Below, one piece after another: positions 7,085 to 7,224 of a DNA stretch of 7,224 nt. The notes beneath the pieces were generated by a model, which made no database searches, was not told where the DNA came from, and saw only the letters and a program-made list of their open reading frames with translations. Numbering within the stretch: the first letter of the stretch is position 1; each line of letters starts with the position of its first letter. This stretch comes from Flavobacterium sp. (lineage in GTDB: Bacteria > Bacteroidota > Bacteroidia > Flavobacteriales > Flavobacteriaceae): contig SXQR01000062.1 in the NCBI GenBank assembly GCA_005792865.1, forward strand, positions 1-7,224, read 5' to 3'. The position numbers were made by a program, and so were the translations under genes.

Positions 7085-7120
7085 TTTGATAGGGTTAAAG
7101 TTAGTTGGTTAAAGTGTTTG
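7085..7120 (-). repeat. Peptidase to POT-A spacer with a 9-base direct repeat
   Basis: The 36-base gap contains two exact copies of ACTTTAACC on the - strand (GGTTAAAGT at 7093-7101 and 7107-7115 on +), 14 bases apart from start to start. TAACTTTA within it is one base off the Bacteroidota -7 consensus TAnnTTTG, but no matching -33 element is seen upstream. It may be a weak internal promoter, a regulator site, or a chance duplication. No hairpin terminator is present, which agrees with co-transcription. Confidence 0.4.
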
Positions 7121-7224
7121 CTATAAATTTTGGCGGATGAATTCGGTCATCTTGTTGTAAAGCTGGATCCGCGTCTTGCCGCCGTAAATTCCGTGGTTCT
7201 TGTCTGGGTAAATCTCGGAGTCGA
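7121..7224 (-). CDS. S9-family (DPP-IV-like) prolyl peptidase, C-terminal end only
   Basis: Only the last 34 codons lie in the window, read from 7222 to the stop TAG at 7123-7121. The tail contains YPDKNHGIYGG followed by LYNKMTEFIRQNL and the stop. This matches the end of S9 serine peptidases such as dipeptidyl peptidase IV, where the histidine of the Ser-Asp-His triad sits in a D-x-x-HGI motif followed by a short amphipathic helix ending in FI. The catalytic serine and aspartate are outside the window. Flavobacterial enzymes of this kind are usually exported and release X-Pro or other dipeptides from peptide N-termini. It is the most upstream gene seen in the - strand run, and its product could supply the POT transporters. 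The family call rests on a short tail: S9B DPP-IV is the favoured subtype, and S9C or another acylaminoacyl peptidase is possible. Confidence 0.8.
   Translation of the reverse strand, partial: DSEIYPDKNHGIYGGKTRIQLYNKMTEFIRQNL

Noticed and set aside
1..7224. CRISPR arrays, IS ends, tRNA/rRNA, toxin-antitoxin or phage-defence genes
   Set aside because: Both strands were read by eye; no repeat arrays, terminal inverted repeats, RNA gene folds or defence domains were recognised, and nearly all sequence is explained by the listed genes.

Overview
This window looks like a piece of a Bacteroidota chromosome, most likely a flavobacterium with fairly balanced base composition. The evidence is a ComEC protein with the Bacteroidota-type C-terminus, a lipid-free secretory signal ending in AQA|Q, start codons preceded by A/T-rich sequence instead of a clear Shine-Dalgarno, and the pairing of an S9 dipeptidyl-peptidase-like enzyme with POT-family peptide transporters. 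Species cannot be read from this. Coding density is near total and no stretch over 60 bases lacks a gene.

Layout. On the + strand, bases 2-1720 hold the 3' part of a comEC-type DNA-uptake channel gene whose 5' end lies outside the window. All other genes are on the - strand and read from right to left: the last ~34 codons of a DPP-IV-like S9 peptidase (7121-7224), then three head-to-tail proton-dependent oligopeptide transporters (POT-A 5408-7084, POT-B 3748-5406, POT-C 2234-3748), then a secreted thioredoxin-fold protein (1721-2179). The - strand genes form a tight run: a 36-base gap, a 1-base gap (TAATATG), a 1-base overlap (TAATG) and a 54-base gap. They are very probably one transcript whose promoter lies beyond the right edge.

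How they fit together. The peptidase end keeps the catalytic-histidine region of the S9 family, so the run reads as a peptide-scavenging operon: an enzyme that releases di- or tripeptides, probably in the periplasm, and three inner-membrane symporters that import them. The three transporters are clearly divergent. POT-A and POT-C keep all the classical POT residues. POT-B replaces the TM7 glutamate with lysine and has a large hydrophilic periplasmic insert. This suggests divided substrate ranges, which is inference.

The left boundary is the most unusual part. comEC and the thioredoxin gene converge with no base between their stop codons. The only strong intrinsic terminator for the - strand operon (1659-1700) is written inside the conserved C-terminal codons of comEC. 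No phage, IS, CRISPR, tRNA or rRNA sequence was seen, and no wholly new system is evident. The peptidase plus POT array is a known kind of arrangement, with some features worth checking.
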